Shown: piece after piece, positions 33,568 to 43,995 of the stretch
Layout of the letters: the number at the start of each line of letters is the position of its first letter
Numbering within the stretch: position 1 is the stretch's first letter
From: Niastella sp.
GTDB lineage: Bacteria; Bacteroidota; Bacteroidia; Chitinophagales; Chitinophagaceae
Direction: 5' to 3'
Assembly (NCBI GenBank): GCA_017744515.1
Contig: JAGIBF010000017.1
Span: 62,001 to 126,000 of the forward strand
DNA: 64,000 nt
Made by a program: the position numbers and the translations under genes
The notes under the pieces: model-generated
What the model was told of the DNA's origin: nothing
Databases searched by the model: none
Seen by the model: the letters and a program-made list of their open reading frames with translations, nothing else

Positions 33568-34566
33568 CTATTTCTTAGTGAAAAAGTCGAGCAGGTCCTT
33601 TTGCACTTGTTCCGTATTCTCCTGCACGATCCAATGGCCCGCGCCTTTGATATTGGAACCCGTAACATTTTCTGCCACCAGCTTGCAATGATCAACAAGG
33701 AAAGCGGCGCCGAAATATTCACCACCCATAGCAAGCAGCGGCATTTTCAGTTTATGCTTCATGAATGCGAGGTTGTCTTTCGCATCCTGCTCGAAAGCGC
33801 CGAACCAATGGAAACTGCCGGTAGTACCGCCGGATACAGCATACGCGCGGATGAACTCTTCAGTTTCGTCTTTGGTGAAGGGATCTTTTACATGACCCAC
33901 TACAGGCCAGAAACCGGTGAGGAATTCCCTTTCTTTACCGGCCACGATACTGCCGGAAGAAGGCCAGCCAAAGAAACCAAACCACCAGGCTGATCCTTTA
34001 ACCTGGCTCCATACAGGCTCGATGCCGGGCAGCAACGCATCCATCAGCGCCAGCTTCTTTACTTCAGGTCCATATTGAGCAGCATACGCATAAGCTACCA
34101 TCAGGCCGATATCATGACCGGCTACGTTGGCTGATTTATAACCCAGTTGCTCCATCAGGCCATGCAGCACAGTAGCCATCGTCTTTTTATCATAGCCGGT
34201 AGCAGGTTTGTCCGATTCACCGAGGCCCGGCAGGTCGGGCGCAATAACAGTAAACTGTTTGCCAAAAGCTGGCAACAACCGGTTCCACATATACCAGTTT
34301 TGTCCAAAGCCGTGAATAAGTAAAAGCGGCTCGCCGGTGCCACCGGAAACATAATGCACCTTGATGCCGTTCACGACGGCCGTCGCATGTTTAAACCCTT
34401 CGGGCGGCGCTGCAGGCGCAACAGCAGCAGCTTGCACACTTGAATCCGTTGATGAGGCAGAAGCCGCGGGTTGCTTGGTATCACTGCTGCAGGCAGCAAA
34501 ATAAAGAGACAAAAAGAGCACGAGTGAAAGCTTCGCTGCAATAGCAGTTTGTGTAAATGGTCGCAT
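33568..34566 (-). CDS. alpha/beta hydrolase lipoprotein (epoxide hydrolase / dehalogenase-like)
   Basis: 332 residues. Lipoprotein signal (LFLSLYFAACSSD, lipidated Cys about residue 26), then a classic alpha/beta hydrolase: oxyanion motif HGFGQNW, DLPGLGESDKP, nucleophile elbow GHDIGLMVAYAYAAQYG with Asp as nucleophile, cap region WWFGFFGWP and a C-terminal His in GAGHWIVQENTEQ. Asp nucleophile plus the HGFGQ loop fit epoxide hydrolases or haloacetate/haloalkane dehalogenases rather than serine esterases. It lies 23 bp downstream of a second hydrolase gene. Substrate not predictable. Confidence 0.85.
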   Translation of the reverse strand: MRPFTQTAIAAKLSLVLFLSLYFAACSSDTKQPAASASSTDSSVQAAAVAPAAPPEGFKHATAVVNGIKVHYVSGGTGEPLLLIHGFGQNWYMWNRLLPAFGKQFTVIAPDLPGLGESDKPATGYDKKTMATVLHGLMEQLGYKSANVAGHDIGLMVAYAYAAQYGPEVKKLALMDALLPGIEPVWSQVKGSAWWFGFFGWPSSGSIVAGKEREFLTGFWPVVGHVKDPFTKDETEEFIRAYAVSGGTTGSFHWFGAFEQDAKDNLAFMKHKLKMPLLAMGGEYFGAAFLVDHCKLVAENVTGSNIKGAGHWIVQENTEQVQKDLLDFFTKK

Positions 34567-34589
34567 GGTTGTAGTATTTATGATGTTGT

Positions 34590-35375
34590 TTAAATACCTT
34601 GTTTATTGAGCCATTCCAGGATATAAGTAGCCACTTCCTGCCAGCCCGGCTGGTTCAGCACGTAGTGATTGCGGCCGGGAAACAATTTGTAGTCGCGTAC
34701 GGAGTCCTCGTTTTTGTACCGGCGATAATTATCGTAGTTGATAGAAGCAGGAATGGTATGATCGTTGTCGCCGGCAATAAAAAGCAGCGGCGCATGCGCC
34801 TGTTGCCAGTCCACGCGTGCAGCAGCAGTGATGGTATCCCGCACGATAAGCTTCGATTCGGGGATGGCCAATTGATAACCCTTTTCCTGCCACTCCAGTG
34901 GCATACCATTGGTAAAAGCATATTGCCACTGCCTAAAGCTCATCAGGAACGTTTTGCGCACGGAAGTGAAAAAGCCAAGCGGTCCCCAGCCGGCACGCAG
35001 AAAAGAGAACTTGAAAGAAAATATCCCTTGCGGCGGCACAGAGTGAATAGCCGCGGCAGCAGATGCTGCGCCACGTTGCAATAAGATTTGAGCAATAAGG
35101 CCGCCGATGGAATGCCCAATGATCACAGGTGGCTCGGCAAAAGACCGCGCTACCGTTTCATAATGATCGATGAGCGTCGTAAGTCGCAAAGAGGCAAGCT
35201 GCGCATCGGGATGACGCTCGCGCAGCACATCGGCCGGCGCATCTTTATACAGCCAGGCCGGAGCCTGTGTGTTGAAACCCTTTTGCTCGAAGAAACACTT
35301 CCATTCATCCCAGCAATGATGGCTCACAAAAGCACCGGTGATGAACAGGATAGAAGTTGATCGGACACGTGACAT
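34590..35375 (-). CDS. alpha/beta hydrolase (serine type)
   Basis: 261 residues, cytoplasmic (no signal). Nucleophile elbow GHSIGGLIAQILLQRG with catalytic Ser, an early LFITGAFVSHHCWDEW block forming the oxyanion strand, acid site in LLFIAGDNDHTIPASI and catalytic His in FPGRNHYVLNQPGW. This looks like the small lipase/esterase-like group found widely in Bacteroidota. It is the first gene of a minus-strand group with the second hydrolase (23 bp away) and the porin. Start ATG at 35375 as read. Confidence 0.85.
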   Translation of the reverse strand: MSRVRSTSILFITGAFVSHHCWDEWKCFFEQKGFNTQAPAWLYKDAPADVLRERHPDAQLASLRLTTLIDHYETVARSFAEPPVIIGHSIGGLIAQILLQRGAASAAAAIHSVPPQGIFSFKFSFLRAGWGPLGFFTSVRKTFLMSFRQWQYAFTNGMPLEWQEKGYQLAIPESKLIVRDTITAAARVDWQQAHAPLLFIAGDNDHTIPASINYDNYRRYKNEDSVRDYKLFPGRNHYVLNQPGWQEVATYILEWLNKQGI

Positions 35376-35692
35376 AATCGAAAGGTTATTTGCCTTCCTT
35401 ATCTAAATACTGTTCCGTTTTCTATCTGCTTGATTGTTAATGAAGAAGAAGTATTGGCTACACAAGGTGCCAACGATATGTCGTCGTCGTCCGAACGGGC
35501 AAACTGTTTTTCGTCGGCTCACATTGTCACCCTGAGCCCATACTTACTGTCACCCTGTCGAAGGGTTGAGGCCGCACTCACTGTCAGGCTGAGCTTGTCG
35601 AAGCCTACCACAAGGTCTAAAGGAGCCTGTCGAAGCAAAACGTCTCTCACAGCTTGCCCCGACTTGTCGGGGTCTCACTTCTCACGTTTCAC
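35376..35692. other. 317-bp gap containing REP-like repeats
   Basis: No gene supported. An 88-codon plus-strand frame at 35430-35696 is produced by the repeat itself. Confidence 0.6.
35525..35685. repeat. REP-like GTCACCCTGAGC / GTCGAAGG repeat cluster
   Basis: Degenerate copies of GTCACCCTGAG, CTGTCGAAGGG and GAGCTTGTCGAAG are scattered here, plus a CCCCGA/TCGGGG hairpin near 35659. The same motif family recurs at 57058-57120. Such sequences behave as dispersed intergenic palindromes in many genomes. Confidence 0.65.
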
Positions 35693-37660
35693 CTAATGAT
35701 GGTATCGCTTAATCCCCAGCTTGATCATTTTGGAAGCAAGCGTCGTAGGCGGCACGCCTAATATTTCTGCCGCCCCACCTTTTCCGCGGATACGCCCACC
35801 ACACTGCGCCAGTGCAGCCAGAATATGTTCCCGCTCATTTTCCTCGATTGTCTTAATAGGCCGGTCGCCGTTGTGCGGTGCTGCTGCCTGCTGATGCGTA
35901 ACAGGAAGCGGAATATTTTCAATAGTAGGTCCTTTGGTCAGCAGTACGCTCCGCTCGATCAGGTTTTCCAGCTCACGGATATTGCCCGGCCAGCTATAAG
36001 CCTGCAGGCTGGCCAGCGCTGCATCACTGATGCCGGTGATCACCCGGCCATTCTTTACCGAGCAATACCGTAAAAAATGTTGGGCAAGCAGAACGATGTC
36101 GTCCTTGCGCTCGCGCAAGGGTGGCAACTGAATAGGAAATACATTGAGGCGGTAATACAGGTCGAGACGGAACCTGCCTTCCGCTACTTCCTTTTCCAGG
36201 TTGCGATTCGTGGCCGCGATGATCCGCACATTCACTTTAATAGGCGCTTTACCGCCGATGCGTTCGATCTCTTTCTCCTGCAACACACGCAGCAGCTTCA
36301 CTTGCGTTTCCAATGGCATTTCACCGATCTCATCGAGAAAGATCGTCCCTTGATGGGCCAGCTCGAATTTACCGATGCGTTTGTCCATAGCGCCGGTGAA
36401 GGCCCCCTTTTCATGACCGAATAATTCCGACTCGATGAGGTTGATAGGCAGCGCCGCACAATTGATCTTCACAAGAGGCCCCTGTTTGCGGGGCGACAAA
36501 CGGTGGATACAATCCGCAATCCTTTCTTTCCCGGTACCGCTTTCCCCGGTGATCAATACGGAAGAATCGGATGGAGCCACTTGCATGATATGGTCGAATA
36601 CATTTAGCAATTGCGGACTTCTGCCAATGATACCTTCAAAGCCCGGTAGTTCGCTGCTGGCAATAGTCGCAGGCGCAGACGTAAGTGGCTTTGGCAAGCC
36701 AGCACCGGCAACAAGAAAAGCCTTTTGATCCTTGGCCCGTATGTTCTCGATGGCAAAAAGCAGCGGTTGCTGCAATCTTTCGCATAGCCCCACATGTTCA
36801 TCGGTAAACCCATCGGGATGGCGGCTGAAGAAAGAGAAATAAAAATTTGCATGACCCGGCATATCGAGTGGTATAGGCAGTATAAGATTAGCCTGCATGC
36901 CAAAACATTTGCTCATCAGGCTTTTCATGGAAGGAAACCGCGTGAGGTCCTCAAAAGCCTTGCCTGCATACAAAGTGATGACTTGATCGATAGGCGTGTT
37001 TTCCTGCAATTCCTTTAGTTCATGTACTTTCAGCCGTGAAATATTTTGCATTTCTTCAAGCCCGATCTCCTGGTATTCATTAAAGCCGATGCGCAGAAAA
37101 CTGAGCACCTTTTGCGGGTCAGCTTCCTGCATTTTATAAATAGCTACCACGTAGTCGAAGGGGAGAAGGGGTTGAAGCGCCCGGCTGATCTTCAGCAAAC
37201 GTTCGTTCCAGGTGCCGGGTTCAATCACGAGGCTGTTCAGCTGCTTGTGAAAATCCCTTTCCTTGCGCATAGACGATTCAAGCCCATATTCAAGATGCTG
37301 TTGAGCTATTTGTAACGACACCAGCAGGTCATTCTCCCGGAAAGGCTTTACAATAAAACCAAAAGGTCGAGTGGCCTTAGCCGCATTCAGCGTCGACTCG
37401 TTCGAGTTTGCCGAAATATAAATGAAACCGATATTTTCTTCCCGCAGGTACCTGGCAAGGTCGATACCGGTTTTATCACCCTGCAGGAAAATGTCAAGCA
37501 GCACCAGGTGAGGACGCTCTGCACTGATCTTTTCCCGGGCATCTTCCACACTGCGGGCGATGGCAGTCACCGGGTAGCCCGCATTACGCAACATGAGGCG
37601 CAGGTGATTCGCTTCTACAAACTGGTCCTCAACGATCAATATTTTTGTTTTGGCGTTCAT
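35693..37660 (-). CDS. sigma-54-dependent response regulator with GAF-like domain
   Basis: 655 residues. Residues 1-120 are a receiver (EDQ acidic site, phospho-Asp D56 in [11 protein letters not shown], switch region YISANSN, Lys in FIVKPF). Residues about 150-320 look GAF-like. Residues about 345-580 are the sigma-54 AAA+ domain: Walker [11 protein letters not shown] at 372, GAFTGA loop at about 419, Walker [12 protein letters not shown] and R-finger R-L-D-L-Y-Y-R-L. The end is a Fis-type helix-turn-helix ([20 protein letters not shown]). It activates RpoN promoters. The cognate kinase gene is immediately upstream, 10 bp apart. Confidence 0.93.
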   Translation of the reverse strand: MNAKTKILIVEDQFVEANHLRLMLRNAGYPVTAIARSVEDAREKISAERPHLVLLDIFLQGDKTGIDLARYLREENIGFIYISANSNESTLNAAKATRPFGFIVKPFRENDLLVSLQIAQQHLEYGLESSMRKERDFHKQLNSLVIEPGTWNERLLKISRALQPLLPFDYVVAIYKMQEADPQKVLSFLRIGFNEYQEIGLEEMQNISRLKVHELKELQENTPIDQVITLYAGKAFEDLTRFPSMKSLMSKCFGMQANLILPIPLDMPGHANFYFSFFSRHPDGFTDEHVGLCERLQQPLLFAIENIRAKDQKAFLVAGAGLPKPLTSAPATIASSELPGFEGIIGRSPQLLNVFDHIMQVAPSDSSVLITGESGTGKERIADCIHRLSPRKQGPLVKINCAALPINLIESELFGHEKGAFTGAMDKRIGKFELAHQGTIFLDEIGEMPLETQVKLLRVLQEKEIERIGGKAPIKVNVRIIAATNRNLEKEVAEGRFRLDLYYRLNVFPIQLPPLRERKDDIVLLAQHFLRYCSVKNGRVITGISDAALASLQAYSWPGNIRELENLIERSVLLTKGPTIENIPLPVTHQQAAAPHNGDRPIKTIEENEREHILAALAQCGGRIRGKGGAAEILGVPPTTLASKMIKLGIKRYHH

Positions 37661-37670
37661 GTTGATGCTT

Positions 37671-39932
37671 TTAAGCAGATAAGGGTGTTTCGCCTGGATG
37701 TGCCTGCGGCTTCAGAATAAAGTCGATGTCGATATGTGTGCCCTGCTCGCTCTTCATGGAAAATCGCGCGCCAATATCGCCGCTCAATCCCTCCATCAGG
37801 GTGGTGCCTAAGGTATTGTTGCTTTGCGCATTAAAGCCGGGTGGCAACCCTATACCATTATCATGTATGCTGAGCGTAAAATGATTGTCATGAGTCTGTG
37901 TCAGGCGGATGGTGATGGCCCCTTCACGCCCTCCCGGAAACGCATACTTGATGGCGTTGGTCACCGCTTCATTCAGGATCAGCCCGATGGGGATGGAGTG
38001 CGAAAGCGGGAAAGATACCCGGGCAATATCGAGGATAAAACGAATAGGCGTTTGCCGGTCGAAAGTCGTTTTAAGATACTCCACGAGCTCGTGGATATAA
38101 GACGGCATATCGATCGACGACAGATTATCGGCCTGGTAAAGCTTCTGGTGAATGAGCGACATAGCCTGGATCCTGTGCTGGCTTTCATTGATGGCGTCCA
38201 GCGCTTCACGCCCCTTGATGAATTCTGCCTGGCTGGCCAGCAATCCCACCACCATGTGTAAGTTGTTCTTTACCCGGTGATGGATCTCTTTGACGAGCCA
38301 TTCCTTTTCAGTTACAAGCCGCTGCAACGACGCATTCTTTTCATGAATTTCCTGCTGGTGTGCCTGCAACACTTTATTGATTTGCTGCTTCGATTGATAA
38401 GCCTTGTAAAACAGAAAGGCAACAAGTATAAGTAGCCCCGCGGCTGCCAGGGAGAAGTTGCGTACCGTCTTTTCCTGTTTGATCACGCTTACCTGTAGAT
38501 CCGTTTGATGTTCCAGTGCCAGTATGTTCTTATCTTTTTTCTCCGTTTCATAAAGAATGCTTAGCTGATTTATTTCCTTGATCTTCCGTTCGGCAAACAA
38601 CGAATCCCTGAGCTCTATATAACGCTGCAGGTGACTGATCGCAGATACATAGTGCTTCGTGGCAGTATCCATCCTGAACTTAAGCAAAAAAATATTGCTG
38701 GTGTGCAACTTGCTTTTCGTCTTAATACCAAAACTGTCGTAACGTGCCAGGTAATAAGCGGCTTTTGAATAATCACGGAACTTCAGGTAAAAAAGTGTCA
38801 GCGATTGTTCCAATTGCGCCTCGAGGTCCAGATCATCTATAGGATGAGCCAGCTCCTTCTCCGCGATACGGCAAAAGGTAGCTGCTTTTTCCGGCATATT
38901 GAGCCGCGCATAAATATCGATCATCACAGAAGCGATATAAGGCCCAAACAAGGTGTCAAGTGCAGGATAGTCCTTTCGTAGCGAAGACATGAATGCCAAA
39001 GCAGCCTGGCCGTCCTCCGCTTTCAATAACAGATCTGAATAATTGATAGCAACAACAGCTATGTTGGTCACGTCATTGTGCCTTCTGGCCACCGCCATGG
39101 ATCGCTCATAGTAGTATTTCGCTTTGGGCAGATCTTTGATATGACGGTAGGCTTGACCGATATGATTGTAGATGGCGCACAACATCATGCTGGAATCCTT
39201 GGTCGCTTCAGCACTTTTAATAGCCAGCAATTCATATTCGATGCTCGATTTGTAATCACCCTTTGTAAAATTTACCGTGCCCAGCAGATCATATACAGCC
39301 TGTAGATGAATATAACTTGTTGCCTTGTAAAGTTGAAGACACTCTTCCAGGTACGACAGCGCGACAGCCCAGTCGCCTGTTAAATGAGAGAGTTCACCCA
39401 TTTGTATCAGGCAATCAGCCTGTCGGCGTTTGTTATCCGATTTTTTAAAAGCAGAATCGGCCTGCTTCAGAATAGAGATGCGTTCTGCATAGCCAATACC
39501 TTTGCCCGTTCCAATGGACCAAAGCGAAACATATGATTCTCCCAGCTCGTCCGGCAAATGAAGTTGAGCATATAAGACAACAGCCTTTTGGGCAAACTGT
39601 TCTCCCTGCTCTAATTGATGCCTGGCTTCTTCCGTCTTGGAAAGCTGCAGGTAACTGCTTGCCTGACCTCGTAGGTCCTTTAAACGTGCAGACAAAGACA
39701 TAGCCTCATCGGCCAGCCTGAAAGATTGTTCCAGTTCTGCAGGTGTTCTGTTGCCTTTCAGCAGATACCAGTCACTGAGCTTCAGCAGCAGAGCTGTCTT
39801 TTTAGGAGAAGCTGCCAGGCCGGACAGACTGCTCAACGCTTTTTCCGCCTCCGGTTCACTGGTAAAACGGTCCTGCGCAATAGCTATGCTACAGGTCAAT
39901 AATAAGATCAATATGCAGAAGTATCGTAGCAT
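37671..39932 (-). CDS. TPR histidine kinase of HisKA_2 type
   Basis: 753 residues. Signal peptide ([16 protein letters not shown]), then about 450 residues of TPR repeats in the periplasm, one membrane helix ([17 protein letters not shown]), a coiled-coil linker, and a HisKA_2 dimerisation segment [20 protein letters not shown] with the phospho-His at about 551-552. The ATPase domain has the N box [13 protein letters not shown] and G1 box [10 protein letters not shown]. HisKA_2 kinases are usually paired with receiver-only or LytTR partners, so pairing with a sigma-54 activator is unusual. The regulator follows 10 bp later and is almost surely its partner. Confidence 0.9.
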   Translation of the reverse strand: MLRYFCILILLLTCSIAIAQDRFTSEPEAEKALSSLSGLAASPKKTALLLKLSDWYLLKGNRTPAELEQSFRLADEAMSLSARLKDLRGQASSYLQLSKTEEARHQLEQGEQFAQKAVVLYAQLHLPDELGESYVSLWSIGTGKGIGYAERISILKQADSAFKKSDNKRRQADCLIQMGELSHLTGDWAVALSYLEECLQLYKATSYIHLQAVYDLLGTVNFTKGDYKSSIEYELLAIKSAEATKDSSMMLCAIYNHIGQAYRHIKDLPKAKYYYERSMAVARRHNDVTNIAVVAINYSDLLLKAEDGQAALAFMSSLRKDYPALDTLFGPYIASVMIDIYARLNMPEKAATFCRIAEKELAHPIDDLDLEAQLEQSLTLFYLKFRDYSKAAYYLARYDSFGIKTKSKLHTSNIFLLKFRMDTATKHYVSAISHLQRYIELRDSLFAERKIKEINQLSILYETEKKDKNILALEHQTDLQVSVIKQEKTVRNFSLAAAGLLILVAFLFYKAYQSKQQINKVLQAHQQEIHEKNASLQRLVTEKEWLVKEIHHRVKNNLHMVVGLLASQAEFIKGREALDAINESQHRIQAMSLIHQKLYQADNLSSIDMPSYIHELVEYLKTTFDRQTPIRFILDIARVSFPLSHSIPIGLILNEAVTNAIKYAFPGGREGAITIRLTQTHDNHFTLSIHDNGIGLPPGFNAQSNNTLGTTLMEGLSGDIGARFSMKSEQGTHIDIDFILKPQAHPGETPLSA

Positions 39933-40259
39933 ACCAGGAGCATTTGTAATACCATTTCAGGAAACATACCAAATAAGTGCACCTGCAACCCGCAGTGAGG
40001 TTCGTAGGTGGTTTTTGGGGTCAACTGATTTATTGCCAATACATTATTGTAAGCTCCAAATCTACCATTAAAAATTGTGTTTTCCGGGAACGCCTGTCAA
40101 AACAAGATGGAAACGATACACAGTTCCCCGGCTTGGTTTTTCAACGAAATATCGTCGGCCATTTACCTGCGTGTAAAATCTATTGAATTGGTTTCCAGTG
40201 TTCTTGTTGATTGGAATATCCTTTGATCATACACCGGCATATTCATTAAATCATCCTTT
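39933..40259. other. 327-bp divergent promoter region
   Basis: Between the kinase (-) and the AraC regulator (+). It holds a spaced inverted repeat, CCGGGAAC at 40084-40091 and GTTCCCCGG at 40123-40131. No gene or RNA is recognised. Confidence 0.5.
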
Positions 40260-41096
40260 ATGCGTTCTCTTGACACCAAACAGCCTGCTTTCTTTAGCAT
40301 ACACAACCTCACAGAAGTAACTGCAATAAGTGCTTGTGATACGAACGACGATATCATCGAAGTTTACCTGGTATTGGACGGAGCAGTTACGATCAGGCGC
40401 ATCGAATACGAGACGTTACTCGAAAACAATACCCTGTACTGTGCCCGCTGGAATAAGCAGGATAGTATGACAATAGAACCCGGTACAGTCGGCTATTTGA
40501 TCCGCTTTGAAAAAGCGCTGCTCTACAGCAACGAGCATGAGCTCTATTCTTCGCATTTTCCCGACTTCCTTACACTGGTATTGAGAGGGGAGGTCTTACC
40601 CGTGGATGCAGCATTTATAGATAGCGGAACAAAATTATGTGAGATGATGCGCCAGGAGTTTAAAGACCAAAGCGATTTCAACAGGCAGATGTTGATTGGC
40701 TTCTTAAACATTTTCCTGCTCCGGATAATCAGGAAGCTGAACGCCTCGGTGGGACAGGCAGGCCATGGCCCGAAGTATGCACTGGTCCATAAATTCAATG
40801 TGTTGCTGGAGCAAAAATTCAAGACCAATAAGAAAGTAGCGGACTACGCAGCCTTACTTTTCGTAACCCCCAACTACCTCAATGAGATCATCAAACATGC
40901 TACCGGCAATTCCGCCGGCTTCCACATCCGGCAACGGGTCGCCCTCGAAGCGGTGCGGCAGGCAAAGCTCACCGGGGCCAGCATGAAAGAAGTAGCCGGC
41001 CGCCTTGGCTTCAACGACAACGCCCACTTCAGCAAATTCTTCAAGAAAGTAGCCGGCAGGAATTTCTCAGAATTGAAGAAGATAGATATAAATTGA
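40260..41096 (+). CDS. AraC-family transcriptional regulator
   Basis: 278 residues. N-terminal cupin-like sensing domain (DIIEVYLVLDGAVTIRRIEY, YCARWNKQDSMTIEPGTVGY). The C-terminal double helix-turn-helix occupies about residues 180-275 and is complete: KVADYAALLFVTPNYLNEII, then ASMKEVAGRLGFNDNAHFSK with FFKKVAGRNFSEL. Members often regulate a neighbouring gene; the adjacent radical SAM gene is convergent with only 7 bp between stops, so no target is indicated. Ligand unknown. Confidence 0.88.
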   Translation: MRSLDTKQPAFFSIHNLTEVTAISACDTNDDIIEVYLVLDGAVTIRRIEYETLLENNTLYCARWNKQDSMTIEPGTVGYLIRFEKALLYSNEHELYSSHFPDFLTLVLRGEVLPVDAAFIDSGTKLCEMMRQEFKDQSDFNRQMLIGFLNIFLLRIIRKLNASVGQAGHGPKYALVHKFNVLLEQKFKTNKKVADYAALLFVTPNYLNEIIKHATGNSAGFHIRQRVALEAVRQAKLTGASMKEVAGRLGFNDNAHFSKFFKKVAGRNFSELKKIDIN

Positions 41097-41103
41097 TGAC
41101 CTG

Positions 41104-43305
41104 CTACAGTTTCAACAACCCCACTTTATGTAAAGTATTCACCGGCTTGTTATCCCAAAACAATTCAAAGTCTTCGAATCCGGCGGCATGATAACTGTCT
41201 TTCACTTCCTGCAGCGTAAGCGTCTTGGGATTATTCACAGATAACTTGTCCAGCATCGTAGCCAGCCAGTCGCCCTGCTCACGGCCTACACTGATGCTGA
41301 ACTTCTCTTTTTTGTCCTGGAAAGTAAGTGAGGTCATTTCCCAGCTGTTGCCTTTCTTCGACTTGGTAAAATGCTCCACCGCAGGTTGCCGCCCCAGCCA
41401 CACGATCTTGGTGGTAGGTTTAGCACTGCTGTACTGATCCTGTGTGAGTGCCTGGGTAATATAGTCCGGAACTACTTTAGTCTTGGGAATTTTAAACTCA
41501 AACCACTTTTGCAACGGCTCATTGATCCCGATGCCATGCATGTAGTTCAGCAGCGACTTCTTCAGCCCGTAGCTGAAAGTCTCATGATCAGCGCCCGTCT
41601 CATCCACATGCACCAGGTCATTGTTGGCGAAGCTGCCCACAAGCGCATTTTCTCTCCGCACGTTGAACTTGGCAGGTTCCAAACCCACGGGGCTGTGTGC
41701 TGTCATGGTAAACAGGTGCCAGAAGGCAGACTGTAGGATGCCGGCGGCAAACATCTGCCGGATCATTTCGAGCGAGTCGATCGTTTCCTGCGCAGTCTGT
41801 GTGGGAAAGCCGTACATCAGGTAAGCATGAACCATAATACCTGCTTCGGTGAAGTTCCGGTTTACCTGCGCCACTTGCGCCACGGTAATGCCTTTTTGGA
41901 TCAATTCCAGCAGGCGGTCACTGGCAACCTCCAGTCCACCCGATACGGCAATACAGCCCGACCGTTTCAGCAGCAGACAGAGATCACGGGTAAAGCTCTT
42001 TTCAAACCGGATATTCGTCCACCAGCTTACCACCAGTTTGCGTTTGATGATCTCCAGTGCCAGCGCGCGCATGAGCGCAGGGGGTGCGGCCTCGTCTACA
42101 AAGTGAAAACCGTTCTCGCCGGTCTGCGCAATGATCTGTTCCATACGGTCGCAGAGTAGGGAAGCGGCGATAGGCTCGTAGAGCCGGATATAATCGAGGG
42201 AGATGTCGCAGAAAGTACATTTGCCCCAATAACAGCCATGCGCCATGGTGAGTTTGTTCCAGCGGCCATCACTCCACATGCGGTGCATAGGATTTACCAC
42301 CTCGATGGCCGAAATGTATTTATCCAGCAGGAAGTCGCTGTAGTCGGGTGTGCCTACCTGCCCCTGTTTATAATCGGCGCACGCTTTATTGTTGAAGTAG
42401 GTAACCTGTCCGTCAATCAGCGTAAAGGTCCGCTTCAGTTCTTCTATCGTTTTCTTTCCTTCAATATAATGAATCAGGTTCTCGATAGGCGCTTCGCCAT
42501 CATCGAGCGTAATAAAGTCGTAAAACTCGAATACACGCGGATCACTCAGCGAACGCAATTCCGTATTGGCAAAACCGCCACCCATCACCACCTTCACGTC
42601 GGGGTAATGTTGCTTGATCCACTGCCCACAGCGAAAAGAAGCGTACAGGTTGCCGGGAAAGGGAACAGAGATGGCTACCAGTTTCGGTTGCACGGTGGCC
42701 ATGCGGGCCTGCAAAATATTGATGAGCAGCTGGTCGATGAACGTATATTCTTTTTGCAAGGCTTCATACAGTTCATCGAAACTATTGGCCGACCGGCCCA
42801 GCCTTTCAGCATAGCGGCTGAAGCCGAAATGCTCATCCACACATTCACGGATGAGGTCGGAGAGGTCTTCGAGGTACATGGTAGCCAGGTGCTTGGCCTT
42901 GTCCTGGTTGCCCATAGAGCCGAAAGCCCAGTCGAGGTCCTCCAGTTGTTCGAACCGGCTCGCTTCTGGCAGTAAGTCGCGTTTGCAGATGCGGTGGGCA
43001 AGGGTAGGGTTGTGGCCCTGTAAAAAGAGGATTACATCGTCGATGGTCGTGATGTAGTCGTCCTGCAGGGCAATGATGCGGGCTATATTATCAGAAAAAG
43101 TAGCGTTAGGGATGTTATTGATGCGCGCAAACAGCTCCCGCAGTCCCTGCTGGTTAAACAGGGCCACGGTCACCTCGATGCCAAGGTCGGCCTGGAAAGC
43201 GGAGATATTCCGCGTGTTGAGAAAGCCCTTCAGGTAAGCGGTAGCCGGATACGGCGTATTCAGTTGCGTAAAAGGCGGCGTCATCAAAAACACATTAGCA
43301 CTCAA
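41104..43305 (-). CDS. B12-binding-domain radical SAM protein
   Basis: About 733 residues. The TTG at 43305 is preferred over the ATG at 43284 because the first Rossmann strand (VFLMTPPFTQLNTPYPATAY) would otherwise be cut. Residues 1 to about 310 form a B12-binding-like domain (KLVAISVPFPGN, KVVMGGGFANTEL) lacking the classical DxHxxG. The radical SAM cluster motif CYWGKCTFC (Cys 358, 362, 365) follows, then TIM-barrel elements (GGLEVASDRLLELIQKGI, MYGFPTQTAQETIDSLEMI). About 150 extra residues follow the barrel. No maturation partner or peptide substrate gene is beside it, so the reaction is unknown. Confidence 0.88.
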   Translation of the reverse strand: MSANVFLMTPPFTQLNTPYPATAYLKGFLNTRNISAFQADLGIEVTVALFNQQGLRELFARINNIPNATFSDNIARIIALQDDYITTIDDVILFLQGHNPTLAHRICKRDLLPEASRFEQLEDLDWAFGSMGNQDKAKHLATMYLEDLSDLIRECVDEHFGFSRYAERLGRSANSFDELYEALQKEYTFIDQLLINILQARMATVQPKLVAISVPFPGNLYASFRCGQWIKQHYPDVKVVMGGGFANTELRSLSDPRVFEFYDFITLDDGEAPIENLIHYIEGKKTIEELKRTFTLIDGQVTYFNNKACADYKQGQVGTPDYSDFLLDKYISAIEVVNPMHRMWSDGRWNKLTMAHGCYWGKCTFCDISLDYIRLYEPIAASLLCDRMEQIIAQTGENGFHFVDEAAPPALMRALALEIIKRKLVVSWWTNIRFEKSFTRDLCLLLKRSGCIAVSGGLEVASDRLLELIQKGITVAQVAQVNRNFTEAGIMVHAYLMYGFPTQTAQETIDSLEMIRQMFAAGILQSAFWHLFTMTAHSPVGLEPAKFNVRRENALVGSFANNDLVHVDETGADHETFSYGLKKSLLNYMHGIGINEPLQKWFEFKIPKTKVVPDYITQALTQDQYSSAKPTTKIVWLGRQPAVEHFTKSKKGNSWEMTSLTFQDKKEKFSISVGREQGDWLATMLDKLSVNNPKTLTLQEVKDSYHAAGFEDFELFWDNKPVNTLHKVGLLKL

Positions 43306-43378
43306 ATCAGGTAATTTGGGGCAAAATTAGTTGAAATAGCCCAAGTTGACTAAAGAGCCATTAGCCTACCTTCACCAC

Positions 43379-43939
43379 ATGAAAACCGAAAAAGAAAAGA
43401 TGTTGTCCGGTGAGCTGTACGATGCTCTTGATCCGCAACTAACCGACGAAAGGATAAAAGCAAGATTGTTACTCAAAGCATTGAACGAATCCCGCGAAGA
43501 CGACCCAGAGAAACGCGTAGACATACTGAAAGCGCTAATCCCCCAAGCAGGTGCCGGATTATGGCTGCAGCCTCCCTTTTACTGCGATTATGGCTACAAT
43601 ATCCAATTAGGTGAAAGAGTATTCTTCAACTTCAACTGTGTAGTGTTGGATGTGATGCCCGTTACCATCGGCAGCAGAACGCTGTTTGGTCCCAATGTAC
43701 AGATATATACCGCCATGCATCCTATGGATCACAAAGAGCGTGCGACCGGACTGGAGTTTGCCAAACCCATTACCATCGGGGAAGACGTATGGATTGGAGG
43801 AAGCGTGGTCATTTGTCCGGGCGTCACCATTGGTGATCGGTCTGTAATAGGAGCGGGGAGCGTTGTTACAAAAGATATTCCGGCTGATGTGGTAGCTGCG
43901 GGTAACCCCTGCAAGGTCATTCGCTCTTTGCCGCAATAA
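43379..43939 (+). CDS. sugar O-acetyltransferase (maltose/galactoside acetyltransferase-like)
   Basis: Left-handed beta-helix acetyltransferase that moves an acetyl group from acetyl-CoA to a sugar hydroxyl. About 186 residues from the ATG at 43379 (MKTEKEKMLSGELYDALDPQL, the family's usual beginning); an upstream TTG at 43346 is in frame but adds atypical residues. Hexapeptide repeats include FNFNCVVLDVMPVTIGSRTL, catalytic His in AMHPMDHKER and VIGAGSVVTKDIPADVVAAG. Single gene, upstream of the UvrA-like gene by 56 bp. Confidence 0.9.
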   Translation: MKTEKEKMLSGELYDALDPQLTDERIKARLLLKALNESREDDPEKRVDILKALIPQAGAGLWLQPPFYCDYGYNIQLGERVFFNFNCVVLDVMPVTIGSRTLFGPNVQIYTAMHPMDHKERATGLEFAKPITIGEDVWIGGSVVICPGVTIGDRSVIGAGSVVTKDIPADVVAAGNPCKVIRSLPQ

Positions 43940-43962
43940 AAGTAAGCCAACCACCCGTCTTA

Positions 43963-43994
43963 TCAACTTTTCAACCTATTAACTTTTCAACTAC
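43963..43994. repeat. four tandem 8-bp units before UvrA-like gene
   Basis: TCAACTTT, TCAACCTA, TTAACTTT and TCAACTAC lie back to back and end 1 bp before the start codon at 43996. Same unit order as at 31623-31654. Confidence 0.7.
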
Positions 43995-43995
43995 C

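Noticed and set aside
35430..35696. 88-codon plus-strand frame
   Set aside because: Formed by the REP-like repeat cluster.
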